A stretch of 64,000 nucleotides of DNA from Pseudoalteromonas sp. SMS1. GTDB lineage: Bacteria; Pseudomonadota; Gammaproteobacteria; Enterobacterales; Alteromonadaceae. Shown here in pieces: positions 51,795 to 61,270 of the stretch. How positions within the stretch are numbered: the first letter of the stretch is position 1; every line of letters begins with the position of its first letter. Under the pieces are notes generated by a model that worked only from the letters and a program-made list of their open reading frames with translations, made no database searches and was not told the DNA's origin. The stretch spans positions 248,001 to 312,000 of the forward strand of contig NZ_JAKGBI010000004.1 of the NCBI RefSeq assembly GCF_021530565.1, in the 5' to 3' direction. Made by a program: the position numbers and the translations under genes.

Positions 51795-53231
51795 ATGACA
51801 ACTCAAACTAACGCGGTATTGAATACAGATGACACCTATGCAACATCAATTGCCGCAGATCCGCTAGACAAATGGATAAAAACGGCCAGAAAACATGTGC
51901 TGGATAAAATGGTCGCCAATATTTCTCCAGAAGATGGGGAGCGCGGTGCGGTACTGGCTTCACCATCCCGTTCCAATCCAAATTATTATTATCACTGGGT
52001 CAGAGACGCCGCTCGAACTATGAGTGAGATAGCAAAGCTCAATGGACTAGATCGCAGAAATTTTAAAGATCAATATTACGACATGATGATTGACTATGTT
52101 GAGTTCTCAAAAATTAACCAGACGACACCAACAGTCAGTAACAGCCTTGGCGAACCTAAGTTTTATGTAACCGGACAAGCTTTCAATGGACCTTGGGGCC
52201 GCCCTCAAAACGACGGTCCGGCACAACGTGCGCTCACAATCACACGTTGGGCAAATATCTTGCTTGCCAATGGCGAAAAAGACTACGTCACAGGCACGCT
52301 TTATGATGGAAAAGAGCCCTCCTTTAGCATGATTAAAGCGGATTTAGATTTTGTTGCCAATCACTGGCAGGAGCCCTGCTTTGATCTGTGGGAAGAAGTT
52401 GATGGCACTCACTTTTACACGCGAATGCTACAACGTACGGCGCTACGTGAAGGTGCCGATCTTGCAACAATACTGAACGACAAAGGCGCAGCAGATTACT
52501 ACAACACGCAAGCAGATAACATCGAACAAGCCATGGGCGATTTCTGGGATGATGAAAAAGGCTACTTTGTCTCAACGCTCAACCGCGTAGGTGGACTAGA
52601 CTATAAAGCATCCAATTTAGATGTGGCCACAACACTGGGCATTTGTCAGGCTTTGTCTGACGACCATCCATTTTTAAATCCCCATGAAGACAAAGTATTA
52701 GCAACTGCCTATGCCTTGCACCAAGCTTTTGATCCGCTTTACCCAATAAACGCCATAGAAGAGACCACCTCTGGTGACGCTGTCGCGCCAGGGATTGGAC
52801 GATACCCAGAAGACAAATACGCAGGCAGTGCGCCACTTAGTCAAGGTAATCCATGGTTTTTGTGCACGGCTTCACTGAGTAGTGTGTGTTACAAAGCCGC
52901 AGCTCTATTCTTAGCGCAGAAAAGCATAGAAATAAATCAATACAACATTAATCAACTCATGTTGGCGCTGTCATTTGAGGATCCGAGTATCACTGTAGAG
53001 ATTGGCGAATGCTTTGGCCATCGGACCAAGACTTTTAAAGCCATTGTCCAGGGCCTCAAAGCACTTGGCGACGCCTACCTGCGCCGAATTCAAATTCATG
53101 CGGGTGAAAATGTCTCATTGGCAGAGCAGTTTAGTCGTTACGACGGCTTTATGACCAGCGCAAATGACTTAACTTGGAGCTATGTATCAGTTGCTATTGC
53201 GATTGATCTTCGTAATGCCCTAAAGATCTAA
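51795..53231 (+). CDS. Glycoside hydrolase family 15 glucoamylase
   Basis: 478 residues, (alpha/alpha)6 GH15 domain. The catalytic acid is Glu200 in FDLWEEVDG and the base Glu444 in LAEQFSRYDG; SYVSVAIA ends the barrel. It resembles fungal-type glucoamylases and lacks starch-binding and signal sequences, so it is probably cytoplasmic. It would release glucose from oligosaccharides. First gene of the plus-strand arm, divergent from the GMC operon. ATG 51795 with a GGAAAA leader. Confidence 0.88.
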   Translation: MTTQTNAVLNTDDTYATSIAADPLDKWIKTARKHVLDKMVANISPEDGERGAVLASPSRSNPNYYYHWVRDAARTMSEIAKLNGLDRRNFKDQYYDMMIDYVEFSKINQTTPTVSNSLGEPKFYVTGQAFNGPWGRPQNDGPAQRALTITRWANILLANGEKDYVTGTLYDGKEPSFSMIKADLDFVANHWQEPCFDLWEEVDGTHFYTRMLQRTALREGADLATILNDKGAADYYNTQADNIEQAMGDFWDDEKGYFVSTLNRVGGLDYKASNLDVATTLGICQALSDDHPFLNPHEDKVLATAYALHQAFDPLYPINAIEETTSGDAVAPGIGRYPEDKYAGSAPLSQGNPWFLCTASLSSVCYKAAALFLAQKSIEINQYNINQLMLALSFEDPSITVEIGECFGHRTKTFKAIVQGLKALGDAYLRRIQIHAGENVSLAEQFSRYDGFMTSANDLTWSYVSVAIAIDLRNALKI

Positions 53232-53571
53232 ATCATTGGCCCCACCAAAATAAGTGGGGCCTCAATACTGTTGTTGCCCAACAACCAGAGTGAATCGTAG
53301 TAGGACCTTACTAGCGGGTTGACTGCCTTTCGAAAGACAAAGCGGGGTGGAGCGTTATATGGACATAACATTATATGGTCAATTTGACAGAAGCCTGCCA
53401 TTTAAAACCGAGCTAAATATGGCTAATCGATGTGCAACGCGCTCCCTTAGCATGTTTTTTCGCCCCCTCGCTGTCGACTGGATAAACCTGCTTATATTGG
53501 TCAAAACATCATTGTACTGTTGGCGTAATGACATCTCAGTTCCCACCACAAGCAATGGATGAGTAGACGAT
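53232..53571. other. Intergenic region
   Basis: About 340 bp with a hairpin at 53238-53261. A 71-codon frame at 53347 has no family resemblance and is not called. Confidence 0.4.
53238..53261 (+). terminator. Hairpin after glucoamylase gene
   Basis: GGCCCCAC (53238-53245), loop CAAAATAA, GTGGGGCC (53254-53261). GC-rich stem, no clean T run. Confidence 0.6.
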
Positions 53572-54402
53572 ATGAATATACCGATCACCAACCCCATCAA
53601 AATAGTTGTAAAACACGTAGGCGATGTTTACATACATACTTTTATTTCTTCTTACGAGGGAGATAATATCGCCAATGCAACCCACATCATTGAAAGTAAA
53701 AACGAGCTTGTACTTATAGATGGTCAATTTTTAAAGCCCTATGCCAAGCAATTTAGAGCGTACGCGGACAGCCTAAAAAAGCCGATTGCCCGCTTGTATC
53801 TTTCGCATAGACACCCTGATCATTGGTTTGGATTAGGCGATGCGTTTTCAGACATTGAGATCTATACGCTACCTGAGACGATCGAATTTCTTAAAGAGCA
53901 TGGCGAAGCATCGCGAGAAGATCACATGGGTAAACTCGGCGATCTCGCGCCAGATAAAGTCGTAATCCCACAACACGCGGTCAGCCCAGGCGTTGAATTT
54001 ATTGATGGTGTTCAATACGTCATTGAGCGTGTTATCGACACCGAAATAGACTATGGTATCACACTCAAACTGCCTGAGTTAGGCGTATTTATTGTGCAAG
54101 ATCTCATTTATAGTGGCACGCATCTATATCTAACCAAATACCTTGATCATTGGATGGAACAGTTTGAGGATATGTTGACCTCTGACTACGAGATTTTCTT
54201 ACCAGGTCACGGCGCCCCCGCAGACAAAAAGGAAGTAACAGAAAACTTAAAGTATTTAATTGCAGCAAAGCAAGCAATTGATGATGGCTTAAAAAATCAA
54301 GAGTTCAAGCAATTTATGCTACAAAAGTTCCCAACACGCCAGTGCCCGGCGATTTTCGATATTTACCTACCAAGACTGTTCGATGGCGCAAGCGAATATT
54401 AA
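53572..54402 (+). CDS. Metallo-beta-lactamase-fold hydrolase
   Basis: 276 residues. HxHxDH is H79-R-H-P-D-H84 (LSHRHPDHW); Asp in VLIDGQF and His in FLPGHGAP complete the zinc site. No signal peptide. Family members cleave esters, lactones or glyoxalase-type substrates; a lactone hydrolase acting on an oxidised sugar is attractive in this context but inferred. A weak ribosome site precedes ATG 53572. It lies 31 bp before the next gene, and an operon is likely. Confidence 0.85.
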   Translation: MNIPITNPIKIVVKHVGDVYIHTFISSYEGDNIANATHIIESKNELVLIDGQFLKPYAKQFRAYADSLKKPIARLYLSHRHPDHWFGLGDAFSDIEIYTLPETIEFLKEHGEASREDHMGKLGDLAPDKVVIPQHAVSPGVEFIDGVQYVIERVIDTEIDYGITLKLPELGVFIVQDLIYSGTHLYLTKYLDHWMEQFEDMLTSDYEIFLPGHGAPADKKEVTENLKYLIAAKQAIDDGLKNQEFKQFMLQKFPTRQCPAIFDIYLPRLFDGASEY

Positions 54403-54433
54403 TAATTTAGATGAATCACACAGGTGGATTAGC

Positions 54434-56089
54434 ATGGATACACAATATACTGTAGGACAATACCTCACCGAAAGACTAGAGCAACTAGGCCTAAAACATC
54501 TCTTCTCAATTGCCGGAGATTACACCATAGAGTGGATTAATGAGCATATTGAGCCAAGTAGCATCGAGTTAGTTGAAGAAGTGAATGAACTAAATGCTGG
54601 CTATGCCACTGATGGGTATGCCAGACTCAATGGTATTGGCGCGATGTGTTTTACATACTCGGCCGGCACGCTGAGCGCGGTAAATGCAGTGGCAGCCTCG
54701 TACGCGGAAAGAGTACCAGTCGTCGTAATAAATGGGGCTCCCAGTATAAAGAAACGCCTTACAGCTCAGCAAACTGGCTTCATATACCATCATATGATAG
54801 ATGGAGAAACTGACTTAAATATCTATAAAAACATCACTGTCGCAGCCATTAAGTTGGATGCGCCCGAACTCGCCCCACAACTAATTGACTATGCGCTCAC
54901 CCAGTGTATTTCGCAAAAACGCCCTGCGTACATTGAGCTTTTAGAAGACATGGTACAACAACCCTGTTCACCACCTGTGGGCAAATTGGCACCGTTGAAG
55001 ACCATTCCCTCAGATGAGGGAGTCACCCAGTCTATTGAAACAATTAAACACGCACTTGAGAAAGCTAAGCGCCCGATCATTTGGCTCGGCGCCGAAGTAG
55101 ACCGTATGGGATTGCATGAGCAAGCCAATGCATTAATTAGGAAGCTCAACTTACCGTATGTCACAGAGCTCATAAGTAAAGCAGTGTTCTCTGAAAATGA
55201 CCCGCTCTTTGCGGGTGTATTCGACGGTCAGGCTTCCTCAGATGTTACCCAAGCCTTGGTCAAAGAATCTGACTTTATTCTTGGTTTAGGCGTTTGGCTT
55301 TCAGACATCAATACACTTGGTCAGAGTGTCGACTATGACAAAACGGCATTAATAGCATGGGATACGGTAAAGCTGGGCACGTACTTTGTACCACAAGTGC
55401 CATTGGGAAATTTCATAGATGAATTAGCCATGCAAAGCATTACTTGCGCACCGCCTTGTGCAATTCCTCACTCGACACAGGCGCAGCCACAAGACTTCAC
55501 AGGCAAAATCTCTTATCAAGGTTTTTATGATTTTATTCAGAACAAAGAGTATATTGGAGACAATGTTTTGATTGGCAGTGATGCCAGCCTAAATTTCTTT
55601 GGCAGTTTGCTACTCAAAGTAGGTACGCCAAGAGGCTTTGTTGCGCAACCCACTTATTCGTCCATTGGGTATATTGGCCCTGCTGCGACAGGTATGAGCC
55701 TTGCAAAGCAAGACCATCAACGTGTGTTTATATTCACAGGAGATGGGGGATTTCAAATGACACCTCAATGCCTCTCTACGCAAACACGGTTTGGCCTCAA
55801 CCCAATCATTTTTGTCATGGACAACGGCGTATATGGCGTCGAGCAATGGCTATATGATGCCGAGATATTCTCAAGTGACCAACCATTTTTTGACTCGTGT
55901 ATTTTACATCAATGGGATTATTGCAAACTTGCTGATGTATTTGGCTGTAAAGCTTGGCAGGTCAATACCTATGAAGACCTCAATGAGGCCATCTTAGGCG
56001 CATTAGAAAACGCCGATTCACCTTCACTTATCCAAGTAAAAGTGCCGCCTAAATCGATTCCAGATAACGCCAAGTGGAAGAAAAAATAA
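54434..56089 (+). CDS. ThDP-dependent 2-keto acid decarboxylase (PDC/IPDC type)
   Basis: 551 residues. The ThDP-activating Glu52 is in NELNAG, the His pair H119-H120 in GFIYHHMID marks the PDC/IPDC subfamily, and the ThDP-binding GDGGFQM begins at residue 436 and continues to MDNGVYGVEQ. No signal peptide. It removes CO2 from a 2-keto acid to give an aldehyde; pyruvate, indole-pyruvate and sugar-derived acids are all possible. ATG 54434 has AGGTGG upstream; the frame starts 51 bases earlier. A terminator follows. Confidence 0.88.
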   Translation: MDTQYTVGQYLTERLEQLGLKHLFSIAGDYTIEWINEHIEPSSIELVEEVNELNAGYATDGYARLNGIGAMCFTYSAGTLSAVNAVAASYAERVPVVVINGAPSIKKRLTAQQTGFIYHHMIDGETDLNIYKNITVAAIKLDAPELAPQLIDYALTQCISQKRPAYIELLEDMVQQPCSPPVGKLAPLKTIPSDEGVTQSIETIKHALEKAKRPIIWLGAEVDRMGLHEQANALIRKLNLPYVTELISKAVFSENDPLFAGVFDGQASSDVTQALVKESDFILGLGVWLSDINTLGQSVDYDKTALIAWDTVKLGTYFVPQVPLGNFIDELAMQSITCAPPCAIPHSTQAQPQDFTGKISYQGFYDFIQNKEYIGDNVLIGSDASLNFFGSLLLKVGTPRGFVAQPTYSSIGYIGPAATGMSLAKQDHQRVFIFTGDGGFQMTPQCLSTQTRFGLNPIIFVMDNGVYGVEQWLYDAEIFSSDQPFFDSCILHQWDYCKLADVFGCKAWQVNTYEDLNEAILGALENADSPSLIQVKVPPKSIPDNAKWKKK

Positions 56090-56114
56090 ACCCGTTTACT
56101 TCCGATATCCCGGT

Positions 56115-56140
56115 AAGCCAGCACACTTTACTGGCTTTTT
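56115..56140 (+). terminator. Terminator of the ThDP decarboxylase gene
   Basis: AAGCCAG (56115-56121), loop of nine, CTGGCTT (56131-56137), then T run; overlaps the end of the convergent gene. Confidence 0.85.
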
Positions 56141-57215
56141 AGTGCATTTCAAACTCACGGTTATTCTTTATCGACTCCATGAATGTGTATGGGTTATCCA
56201 CACCTATGCAGATCTTCTTAATCTGCCCAATTGGCTCTACCAATACAATTTCGACGTTTGGTACACCTGAGTAATTATAACGCTTTATACTTTTATCACG
56301 GGCAACAAACGTATCATTGCCATTGATGCTGGCTACATTCGACAGCGATACCGTTAATGGCTGGAATAGACCATACCGAATGCGTAAATCACCTCCGTCG
56401 ATAGAGATGGGTCTTCTCACCATTGCTCTATATTCCGCTAAAAAAAACACTAAACTCAGCACGCTTAAAATTGTCACAACATTTGCGGCCATTGGAGACC
56501 ACACAAAATGCAAAAGCAGATGCGTTAAAGGCAACTCTAGGGCAATTAAAAATACAAAACCCAGCAGGTTACTTTGAGCGCCATCTTTTTGATGATAGGT
56601 AAAATGCTGTGTTCCTCGATAATTTTCTGGCTTTACACGCTTGGCAAATAAAGCGAAAGTCCACATTCTTGTTTCAAAATTAAGTATCGTTGCAACAGCA
56701 CTTTTACCTAAAAACCGTTCTATGGGTTGTGATATCGCCACGTCAGGATCAACCTCCTGATTGAGCGCCGTTTTAATCGCAAGGATGACCGTCACGATCG
56801 CCGCCGCCTCAAACAATAAAATGAGCGCAGACATGACATAGCGCCCATTTTCAAGATAGGGCCATATCAACTTACTATTTTCTGGAATAATGTAACTGCC
56901 CACCCAAACTGCAAGACAACAAAGAGTGAGGGCCTTTAGCAACGCTTCTTTTTTATTTTTCACTGCTAAAAAACAAATAATGGGTAAAACGATCAAGGCG
57001 TCGAGTAAATACAAGAATTCGAAGTTTGCTTGTCCAAAGTCGTTCAAGCGGCTATTGCTTTGGTAGTAAAATCCCCACCAAATTGAAATTGCAAGAAAGA
57101 ACACGAATGGAAACTTTGAAACAATTACGGGCGACACAACCAACCATCCAAAAATAAGTTTTTGATACCCATAAAATACCAGAACTATTTTAGGTACACA
57201 ATTGTGTAACAACAA
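56139..57215 (-). CDS. Multi-pass membrane protein, 358 residues
   Basis: I do not recognise this family. Five to seven hydrophobic helices (FPFVFFLAISIWWGFYY, FLYLLDALIVLPIICFLA, LTLCCLAVWVGSYII, MSALILLFEAAAIVTVILA, LLGFVFLIALELPL, ANVVTILSVLSLVFFLA) precede a soluble C-terminal end with PH-like strands (RPISIDGGDLRIRYGLF, NVEIVLVEPIG). The start is uncertain: the frame opens at TTG 57215 and no internal ATG precedes the first helices. Confidence 0.6.
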   Translation of the reverse strand: MLLHNCVPKIVLVFYGYQKLIFGWLVVSPVIVSKFPFVFFLAISIWWGFYYQSNSRLNDFGQANFEFLYLLDALIVLPIICFLAVKNKKEALLKALTLCCLAVWVGSYIIPENSKLIWPYLENGRYVMSALILLFEAAAIVTVILAIKTALNQEVDPDVAISQPIERFLGKSAVATILNFETRMWTFALFAKRVKPENYRGTQHFTYHQKDGAQSNLLGFVFLIALELPLTHLLLHFVWSPMAANVVTILSVLSLVFFLAEYRAMVRRPISIDGGDLRIRYGLFQPLTVSLSNVASINGNDTFVARDKSIKRYNYSGVPNVEIVLVEPIGQIKKICIGVDNPYTFMESIKNNREFEMH

Positions 57216-57411
57216 TTAATGAATGATTACATAGCTAAGAGCGGGGCTTGCTTGCACGTCAAAGAGAAATGCCAGTCGATACCACAATCAGAAAAGATAA
57301 ACGACGTAACAGAAGAGCGCGATTTCATATCTTACACAACCCCAAGTTACACGCCAGAGGACGGGCATAACAGCATTTGAGTGATTTTAGAAAGACGTTT
57401 TGGGGGACTCA

Positions 57412-57442
57412 TTTGCTGACTCACCTAGGTAAAGTCAGCAAA
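57412..57442. terminator. Hairpin after the LRR gene
   Basis: TTTGCTGACT (57412-57421), 11-base loop, AGTCAGCAAA (57433-57442): 10-bp inverted repeat just past the stop of the minus-strand LRR gene; no T run on that strand. Confidence 0.45.
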
Positions 57443-57457
57443 ATGTTTTTATCCTGG

Positions 57458-58234
57458 TTAGAAATCTTTTAAGAAAATAAAGTGGTAGATTGCGTGTTTG
57501 CTTTTCAATGCTTGTTTTGTCGACTCACTCAACGGATTAGATTTGACATTGAGTAACATTAAATTTCGGTTGTTTGAGATCGAGAGCGATTTCAGATTAT
57601 TGTTGCCCAGCCGCAAAACTCTTAAGTCAGTCAAATCGTCGATATTAATACTCGAAAGCATATTGTTACTCAACGACAGCTCTGTGATTGCATTATTTGT
57701 CGGCAAAAATACCCAGCTAATTTTGTTTCGACCCAGATCGACATACGTCAAATTCTCATTGTTGGAAAGGTCGGCTGAATACAGCTCGTTTCCTATCATA
57801 CTTAACACTTTCAACTGTTTATTTTTACTTAGATTGACTGAATCTATGTCGTTCATCGACAGGTAAAGTGTCTCTAGATTAACATTATTTCGAAGGTCAA
57901 TATCCGTAATTTTATTCGCAGACAACTCCAGTCTCGTTAACTGCAAATTTTGGCTGACATCAATGTCTTCAATATCATTCAAAGATAAATTGAGGTTTTC
58001 CAGCGATGGAAAATACTTCAGTTCACTAACACGCTCAATCATTGCCTGTGCACAGTTTAACTCCGTCACTTGATCAGTATATACCCAGTTATTCTTGGTA
58101 GCCTGCATTTGTACGCAATGTTTAAAGTTACCATCTGAAAATGGTATGTCAGCTATTCGTTCAATTGCGTAACCGGATACTGAACATAACGTGAGTAGCG
58201 TGCCTAGTATAAATTTATTTTTTAGTTTAATCAT
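57458..58234 (-). CDS. Secreted leucine-rich-repeat protein
   Basis: 258 residues: signal peptide (KFILGTLLTLCSVSGYA), a short cysteine-containing cap (HCVQMQ...LNCAQ), then about eight ~21-residue LRRs with the LxxLxLSxNxIxDIDLxxN pattern (ENLNLSLNDIEDIDVSQN, RLELSANKITDIDLRNN and so on). LRRs bind proteins; the target is unknown. ATG 58234, monocistronic. Confidence 0.8.
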   Translation of the reverse strand: MIKLKNKFILGTLLTLCSVSGYAIERIADIPFSDGNFKHCVQMQATKNNWVYTDQVTELNCAQAMIERVSELKYFPSLENLNLSLNDIEDIDVSQNLQLTRLELSANKITDIDLRNNVNLETLYLSMNDIDSVNLSKNKQLKVLSMIGNELYSADLSNNENLTYVDLGRNKISWVFLPTNNAITELSLSNNMLSSINIDDLTDLRVLRLGNNNLKSLSISNNRNLMLLNVKSNPLSESTKQALKSKHAIYHFIFLKDF

Positions 58235-58500
58235 TTTAAGTCCATTTTATTGTATGAGTAGTTCATGAAATAAATTTATTCTATGGACAGTGAATTAAAA
58301 ATGAACACCATGTAAGTATTTAAATAATTATGTGAATTTTTTAAATGCTTAATAACAAATGAATATACTTTCAACATTCAACGCTAAAAATATTCTTTGT
58401 GATTAAGCATATGGATATTCAGGCAGCTCAATTAAACGGAATATGTCTTAGCGCTGTACATTTTTATGGTAATAATACATCCATGTACAACCCCCCCCAT

Positions 58501-58521
58501 AAAAAGAGGTATTTATACCTC
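58501..58521 (-). terminator. Terminator of the DUF6817 gene
   Basis: Minus strand GAGGTA, loop TAAA, TACCTC, then TTTTT; it overlaps the stop codon. Confidence 0.8.
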
Positions 58522-59076
58522 AAGGCAGGGGACGCTTTCTGGAACATTTAGATCAGCTAATATTGAAGTGTATGCATTATGAGCATTGTCACTCAAGTAA
58601 GGCTCCATTCGTTTGAATAAGTCTAAAAGGCCGGCACCATGGCGAGCTTTAAACTTTGGGTATCGACCCGCTAATTCCAACTCATTGGCCGCCGTTAACT
58701 CACATAAAAGTATAGTATCCGCTTCACTTAAAGGAAATTCTTGCTGTGTAAAGCGGTTTCTAAATTGAATTGGCTGGTCACTTCCAAATTGCGGAAATAC
58801 AAAGTCTCTGTCACATGCGCAATATAGATAAACCAGTGCTTCTTCTTCTTTGCCGATCAATTCAGCAATTCGGTTGCGCTGGGCCAAAGAGACCATGCTT
58901 TCATCAAAGCCATCGGTGCCATACGCCGCGTGAAACAAGCCAGCAACTTGCAACAACTCACCGCTTCCCCACTCTTTCAAAATGCGTTCCGTACCCTGTA
59001 AATGAGATTGCAAAGAACCGTCAAGGTGTTGAAAATCCCCTGCTCCCAGCGCCTGTAACACCTTAAATTTATCCAT
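58513..59076 (-). CDS. DUF6817 protein (HD-like fold)
   Basis: 187 residues with LDGSLQSHLQGTERILKEWG, LQVAGLFHAAYGTDGF and ELELAGRYPKF, the pattern of DUF6817, an HD-like helical domain. The His/Asp layout (HLQGT, GLFHAAYGT) suggests metal binding; activity is unknown. ATG 59076 is the only sensible start. Standing alone between two unrelated genes. Confidence 0.75.
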   Translation of the reverse strand: MDKFKVLQALGAGDFQHLDGSLQSHLQGTERILKEWGSGELLQVAGLFHAAYGTDGFDESMVSLAQRNRIAELIGKEEEALVYLYCACDRDFVFPQFGSDQPIQFRNRFTQQEFPLSEADTILLCELTAANELELAGRYPKFKARHGAGLLDLFKRMEPYLSDNAHNAYTSILADLNVPESVPCLEV

Positions 59077-59309
59077 AGCTCACCACCCAATTATTATTTT
59101 CTCTCGATTGTACCTTAAAGATTTAAATTGATAACAGGGTCCGCTCACTTTTTCTAGATGTCACTTCTGCGGATCCTACTTTCCTTGACAAGTCTATAAT
59201 TTGGTAATCAATTACTCCTTTTATCTGTTTGCTCTTAAGTTATAATTCTGCATCAAATAACAGCAATACATTTACGCGTGATGCGCGAGCACTCAAAAGG
59301 GGATTTATA

Positions 59310-59783
59310 ATGAAAAGGTGGCTGATAGTATGCGCAGCGTTATTCAGCGCGACGTGTATGGCTAAAGAAGCGAATACACTATTCGCCGTTCATTCGGTAG
59401 AACTAAACCAACAGAATAAGCCAAAAGAAAGAACGCTATTTGAAAAAGGTGGACGCTTTCAAATTGAGAATATGGCAGATAAGTCAGTTAAAACGATTTA
59501 TATTAATAAAAAAGTCAAAGGGGTTTACCTTGAAGCCGGAAACTATTGTTATTCGTCGGTATTTATTTCCCAATCTCAACGGGCACCGATTGTCAACCCA
59601 ATCTGTTTCACTATTTCCAATACTCATGTAAATATCATAGGTACTTTTGTGATAGGCACCAGAGTCACAACCAAGGGCGCCTATGCATTAATTGTTGACA
59701 TCAAGCAAAACTATACAGAAATTGCCCAAGCGGCAAATCAACCAAACGCAAAGCCAGTCCCATTGTTCAAACCTGAAGGTTAA
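59310..59783 (+). CDS. Secreted hypothetical protein, 157 residues
   Basis: A signal peptide (MKRWLIVCAALFSATCMA) and a beta-rich mature domain (LFAVHSVELNQQNK, IYINKKVKGVYLEAGNYC, ICFTISNTHVNIIGTFVIG). No family recognised. Two cysteines (NYCYSS; NPICFT) may bridge. ATG 59310 has AAAGGGGAT upstream; the frame opens earlier at 59229 without a ribosome site. Confidence 0.65.
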   Translation: MKRWLIVCAALFSATCMAKEANTLFAVHSVELNQQNKPKERTLFEKGGRFQIENMADKSVKTIYINKKVKGVYLEAGNYCYSSVFISQSQRAPIVNPICFTISNTHVNIIGTFVIGTRVTTKGAYALIVDIKQNYTEIAQAANQPNAKPVPLFKPEG

Positions 59784-59893
59784 AATAAACAGGATGGGGG
59801 TATACAACACGATACCGCCCCATTCTCTACTCTAATTCGCTTCAACCGGTGCTTGTGAGCTGATCAATCCTCGCCCGCTTTTTAGTGCTGCAC

Positions 59894-61123
59894 TTACTTC
59901 TTTCTTCTTGTGCGCTGGCCAAGAATACGCTTTTTATCGCGTTGTTTGCGAGATTTTGATGAGTTTTTACGATTGTCTTTAGGCTCTCGAGTTAAATCTG
60001 GCGCATACCCCTCTAACCACTGTGGTGTTAGACGTGTATCTAAGAGTACTTCGATTTCCTCCAGCAACCACTGCTCATCAATACTAACTAATGATATTGA
60101 ATGTCCGGCATTGCCAGCTCTACCAGTTCGACCAATACGGTGTATGTAATCTTCAGCCACATAGGGTAGTTCAGCATTAATAACGTAGTTTAGTGCTTTT
60201 ATATCAATACCTCGTGCAGCTACGTCAGTTGCAACCAAGACCCGTGTTTTGCCACTTTTAAATTGCTCAAGAGCACGATCTCTGGCCCCTTGAGATTTGT
60301 CACCATGAATAGCTAACGTAGCCAAACCATCTTTGTTAAGCTCTTTCGCGTACTCATCCGCACTTTTTTTAGTGCGTGTAAAAACCAGCACTTGCTGCCA
60401 ATTATTTTTGCCTATTAAATGTGAAATTAACTCGCGCTTACGCTCCTCATCAACCGCATAAAATATTTGATCGACTTTGTCTGCAGTGCTATTTTGCTGC
60501 TCTACGCCCACCCGCTGCGGGTTATTGAGCCAAGTATTTACCTGCGAAAGGACACCCTCATCCATTGTTGCAGAAAACAGCAATGTTTGACGTTTTTCTG
60601 GCATTTTGCGCATGATGCGCTTTATTTCGCCAATGAACCCCATATCCAACATACGATCTGCTTCGTCAAAGACCAACTGTTCAACAGTATTTAAAGACAA
60701 CGTTCCTTTAATCATATGATCAAGCAATCGACCCGGTGTCGCCACAACAATGTCAGCGCCTGCTTTTAATATCTTTTCTTGCGGGCCAATATTTGCGCCA
60801 CCATAGATACACGCTACTTTGACTTCACTGAACTTTGCCAAGCGTCGAGCGTCTTTTGCAACCTGCTGTGCAAGCTCTCGTGTGGGTGCAAGTACCAAAG
60901 CACGTACAGCACTCTTGGTGTGTGCAGCGGTAATTAGCTGATTGAGGATCGGCAGCATAAAGGCTGCTGTTTTTCCAGTTCCTGTTTGAGCTGTGGCGAG
61001 TAAGTCATCGCCTTGCAAAACAATTGGAATGCTCAAATTTTGTATTTCCGTTGGCTCGACAAACTCGAGATGAGTGAGCGCTTGATTTAATTCGTCAACA
61101 AGATTTAAGGATTGAAAAGACAT
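59894..61123 (-). CDS. rhlE: RhlE-type DEAD-box RNA helicase
   Basis: 409 residues. Q-motif, Walker A AQTGTGKT (45-52), PTRELA, TPGRLL, DEADRMLDMGF, SAT, then the second RecA lobe with VLVFTRTKKSAD, AIHGDKSQGARDRAL, VATDVAARGID and HRIGRTGRAG. The C-terminal tail is short and basic (RKNSSKSRKQRDKKR). It closely follows the RhlE pattern and should act in RNA remodelling or ribosome assembly. Confidence 0.93.
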   Translation of the reverse strand: MSFQSLNLVDELNQALTHLEFVEPTEIQNLSIPIVLQGDDLLATAQTGTGKTAAFMLPILNQLITAAHTKSAVRALVLAPTRELAQQVAKDARRLAKFSEVKVACIYGGANIGPQEKILKAGADIVVATPGRLLDHMIKGTLSLNTVEQLVFDEADRMLDMGFIGEIKRIMRKMPEKRQTLLFSATMDEGVLSQVNTWLNNPQRVGVEQQNSTADKVDQIFYAVDEERKRELISHLIGKNNWQQVLVFTRTKKSADEYAKELNKDGLATLAIHGDKSQGARDRALEQFKSGKTRVLVATDVAARGIDIKALNYVINAELPYVAEDYIHRIGRTGRAGNAGHSISLVSIDEQWLLEEIEVLLDTRLTPQWLEGYAPDLTREPKDNRKNSSKSRKQRDKKRILGQRTRRKK

Positions 61124-61270
61124 AGGTGCCTATTGATACAGCCAAAGATGCGCGGAGTATAGCAAATACGCCTTGCGCATGTGTACTAATACGCATCGCA
61201 ATCTCGCTTCTCCATATTTGATCTGTATTATCCCGCTACACTTCATACCGAATCACTCATTGGAGAACTT

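Noticed and set aside
53347-53562. 71-codon frame before the MBL gene
   Set aside because: No family resemblance, weak start context, and opposite-strand frames of equal quality overlap it.
45529-56089. Violacein or indolocarbazole cluster because of the VioB-type ferritin-like protein
   Set aside because: No VioA, VioC, VioD, VioE, RebO or P450 homologue is present; the neighbours are sugar-related.
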